Below are positions 7,621-8,443 of a DNA stretch of 8,443 bases, piece after piece; the first letter of the stretch is position 1, and every line of letters starts with the position of its first letter. The DNA is taken from NCBI GenBank assembly GCA_937923125.1, contig CALALK010000222.1:1-8443 (forward strand), in the 5' to 3' direction. A program made the position numbers and the translations under genes. The notes beneath the pieces were generated by a model, which saw only the letters and a program-made list of their open reading frames with translations, searched no databases and was not told the origin of the DNA. The stretch comes from an uncultured Carnobacterium sp. Its GTDB lineage: Bacteria; Bacillota; Bacilli; Lactobacillales; Aerococcaceae.

Positions 7621-7988
7621 CGTCCAACATTCCTAACATTTTCTTCGTTCATCTTCAAGCCTTGTTCGTTAGCGATACGATTAACTCGGTCGTACTGAGA
7701 CAATTCTTGTGTTGCCTGAAGCAATGTGTTGTTTTCACGTTGAATTAATGTTGTTTGTGATTCGATATCTTGTAATTGTCTGTTTTTGTTAGCCACGATC
7801 ATGCTCTCTACAATTGTGATAACCGCTAAAGCTGCAAGAACAAAACCAGAAACGGCTAAAAGTCGTAATAAATCTGCTTTTTGTTTTTCTTGCGGAATCG
7901 ATGTTACTTCGCGGTCTCCACGAACTAGAGGCTTTTGTGTAGGTACGGCAACATTCATTGTATCTACATATTTTTCTGCTAATGCCAC
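7617..7988 (-). CDS. ftsL: Cell division protein FtsL (GTG start)
   Basis: FtsL is a small bitopic divisome protein that pairs with DivIC and, with DivIB, links to the septal synthase. The 123-residue product has a cytoplasmic tail of about 40 residues, one membrane segment at about 42-65, and then an extracytoplasmic coiled-coil region at about 66-100 rich in Gln, Glu and Asn. The end, YDRVNRIANEQGLKM (99-113), is the typical FtsL C-terminal motif. The start is GTG (7986-7988), preceded by AAGGGA at 7995-8000 with a 6-nt spacer. The next in-frame ATG, at residue 11, has no good ribosome binding site. The stop TGA overlaps the PBP start by 4 nt, and rsmH ends 29 nt upstream. Assignment rests on topology, the C-terminal motif and its place between rsmH and the PBP gene. 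Confidence 0.93.
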   Translation of the reverse strand: MALAEKYVDTMNVAVPTQKPLVRGDREVTSIPQEKQKADLLRLLAVSGFVLAALAVITIVESMIVANKNRQLQDIESQTTLIQRENNTLLQATQELSQYDRVNRIANEQGLKMNEENVRNVGR

Positions 7989-7994
7989 TAGAAT

Positions 7995-8000
7995 TCCCTT
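7995..8000 (-). promoter_or_regulatory. Ribosome binding site for the ftsL GTG start
   Basis: The minus strand reads AAGGGA, 6 nt ahead of GTG. It is weaker than the AAGGAG or AAGGAGG sites of murE, mraY and divIB. Together with the GTG codon it suggests modest translation of ftsL. Confidence 0.6.
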
Positions 8001-8017
8001 CTTTCTAAATTATCCTT

Positions 8018-8443
8018 TTATTTTACTCTTTCGATGACTCTCAATTTCGCACTTTGTGAACGAGAGTTTTCTGTAATTTCTTCAATGCTTGGTAAAATTG
8101 GCTTTTTATTCACCAATTGGAACGGAGCTTTTTCTTCCTCCGTTGGTAGAATTGGCAAATTCTTCGGTGCCTTTTCTACTGTACATTGCTGTTTGAACAT
8201 TGTTTTGACAATGCGATCTTCCAGAGAATGGAATGAAATCACACTGATACGGCCTCCCACGCCAACAACTTCAAATGCTTGCTCAAGTGAGTCTTCAATC
8301 GCTGCTAATTCATCATTTACGGCGATACGAATCGCTTGGAAAATTCTTTTAGCAGGATGTCCCCCTTTTCGTCTTGCAGCAGCTGGAATGCTATCTCGAA
8401 TGATATCCACTAATTCACCAGTTGTTTCAATACGGTGTTGTGC
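8018..8443 (-). CDS. rsmH: 16S rRNA (cytosine(1402)-N(4))-methyltransferase RsmH/MraW (partial, N-terminus beyond window)
   Basis: Only the C-terminal 141 residues of a protein usually a little over 300 long are in the window. The frame is open through the right edge, so the GTG at 8408-8410 is an internal Val and not a start. RsmH methylates N4 of C1402 in 16S rRNA, using S-adenosylmethionine. The visible part begins [12 protein letters not shown] and continues with [20 protein letters not shown], the strongly conserved central motif of the family. [13 protein letters not shown], the second signature, follows, then the usual variable tail ending with KLRVIERVK. In Firmicutes this gene stands near the head of the dcw cluster, normally after mraZ, and the order here fits. 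Confidence 0.96.
   Translation of the reverse strand, partial: AQHRIETTGELVDIIRDSIPAAARRKGGHPAKRIFQAIRIAVNDELAAIEDSLEQAFEVVGVGGRISVISFHSLEDRIVKTMFKQQCTVEKAPKNLPILPTEEEKAPFQLVNKKPILPSIEEITENSRSQSAKLRVIERVK

Noticed and set aside
7786..8037. Plus-strand open frame of 83 codons opposite ftsL
   Set aside because: It is antisense to ftsL and the end of rsmH, with no supporting homology.
8018..8410. A short 130-residue gene starting at the GTG at 8408-8410
   Set aside because: The frame continues upstream to the window edge with conserved RsmH sequence (RIETTGELV), so this codon is internal.

Overview
The window is a compact, single-direction stretch of a division and cell wall (dcw) cluster from a low-GC Gram-positive bacterium. 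All genes lie on the minus strand, so transcription runs from the right edge to the left. In that order they are the C-terminal part of rsmH (mraW), ftsL, a class B penicillin-binding protein of the FtsI/PBP2 type, murE, mraY, murD, murG, and divIB (ftsQ), whose C-terminus runs off the left edge. Firmicutes are indicated by strong AAGGAGG-like ribosome binding sites, AT-rich sequence, a DivIB with a long lysine-rich cytoplasmic tail, and MurG and MurD sequences of Bacilli type.

The absence of ftsW/spoVE between murD and murG, and of murB before divIB, resembles Lactobacillales clusters more than Bacillus. However, murE sits between the PBP gene and mraY, as it does in Bacillus. A member of the Lactobacillales, perhaps a Carnobacteriaceae or Aerococcaceae relative, is a reasonable guess, but the sequence alone does not prove it.

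Layout: 1-756 divIB (partial), 774-1877 murG, 1895-3253 murD (GTG start), a 91-nt gap with a hairpin, 3345-4301 mraY, 4317-5816 murE, 5833-7620 ftsI-type PBP, 7617-7988 ftsL (GTG start), 8018-8443 rsmH (partial). Apart from the mraY-murD gap, neighbours are 15-29 nt apart or overlap by 4 nt. This implies one polycistronic message with no internal promoter or terminator that I can see. No stretch above 91 nt is without a gene.

The genes form a coherent pathway. MurD and MurE add D-Glu and the third residue to the UDP-MurNAc peptide. MraY moves the finished phospho-MurNAc-pentapeptide onto undecaprenyl phosphate to make lipid I, and MurG adds GlcNAc to make lipid II. The PBP cross-links septal peptidoglycan, working with FtsL and DivIB in the divisome. 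RsmH modifies 16S rRNA and is a customary passenger at the head of dcw clusters.

I found no new biological system here. The points worth a second look are a MurE with meso-diaminopimelate-type specificity motifs, a cluster PBP that lacks PASTA domains, a palindrome in the only sizeable gap, and the choice of the murD start.
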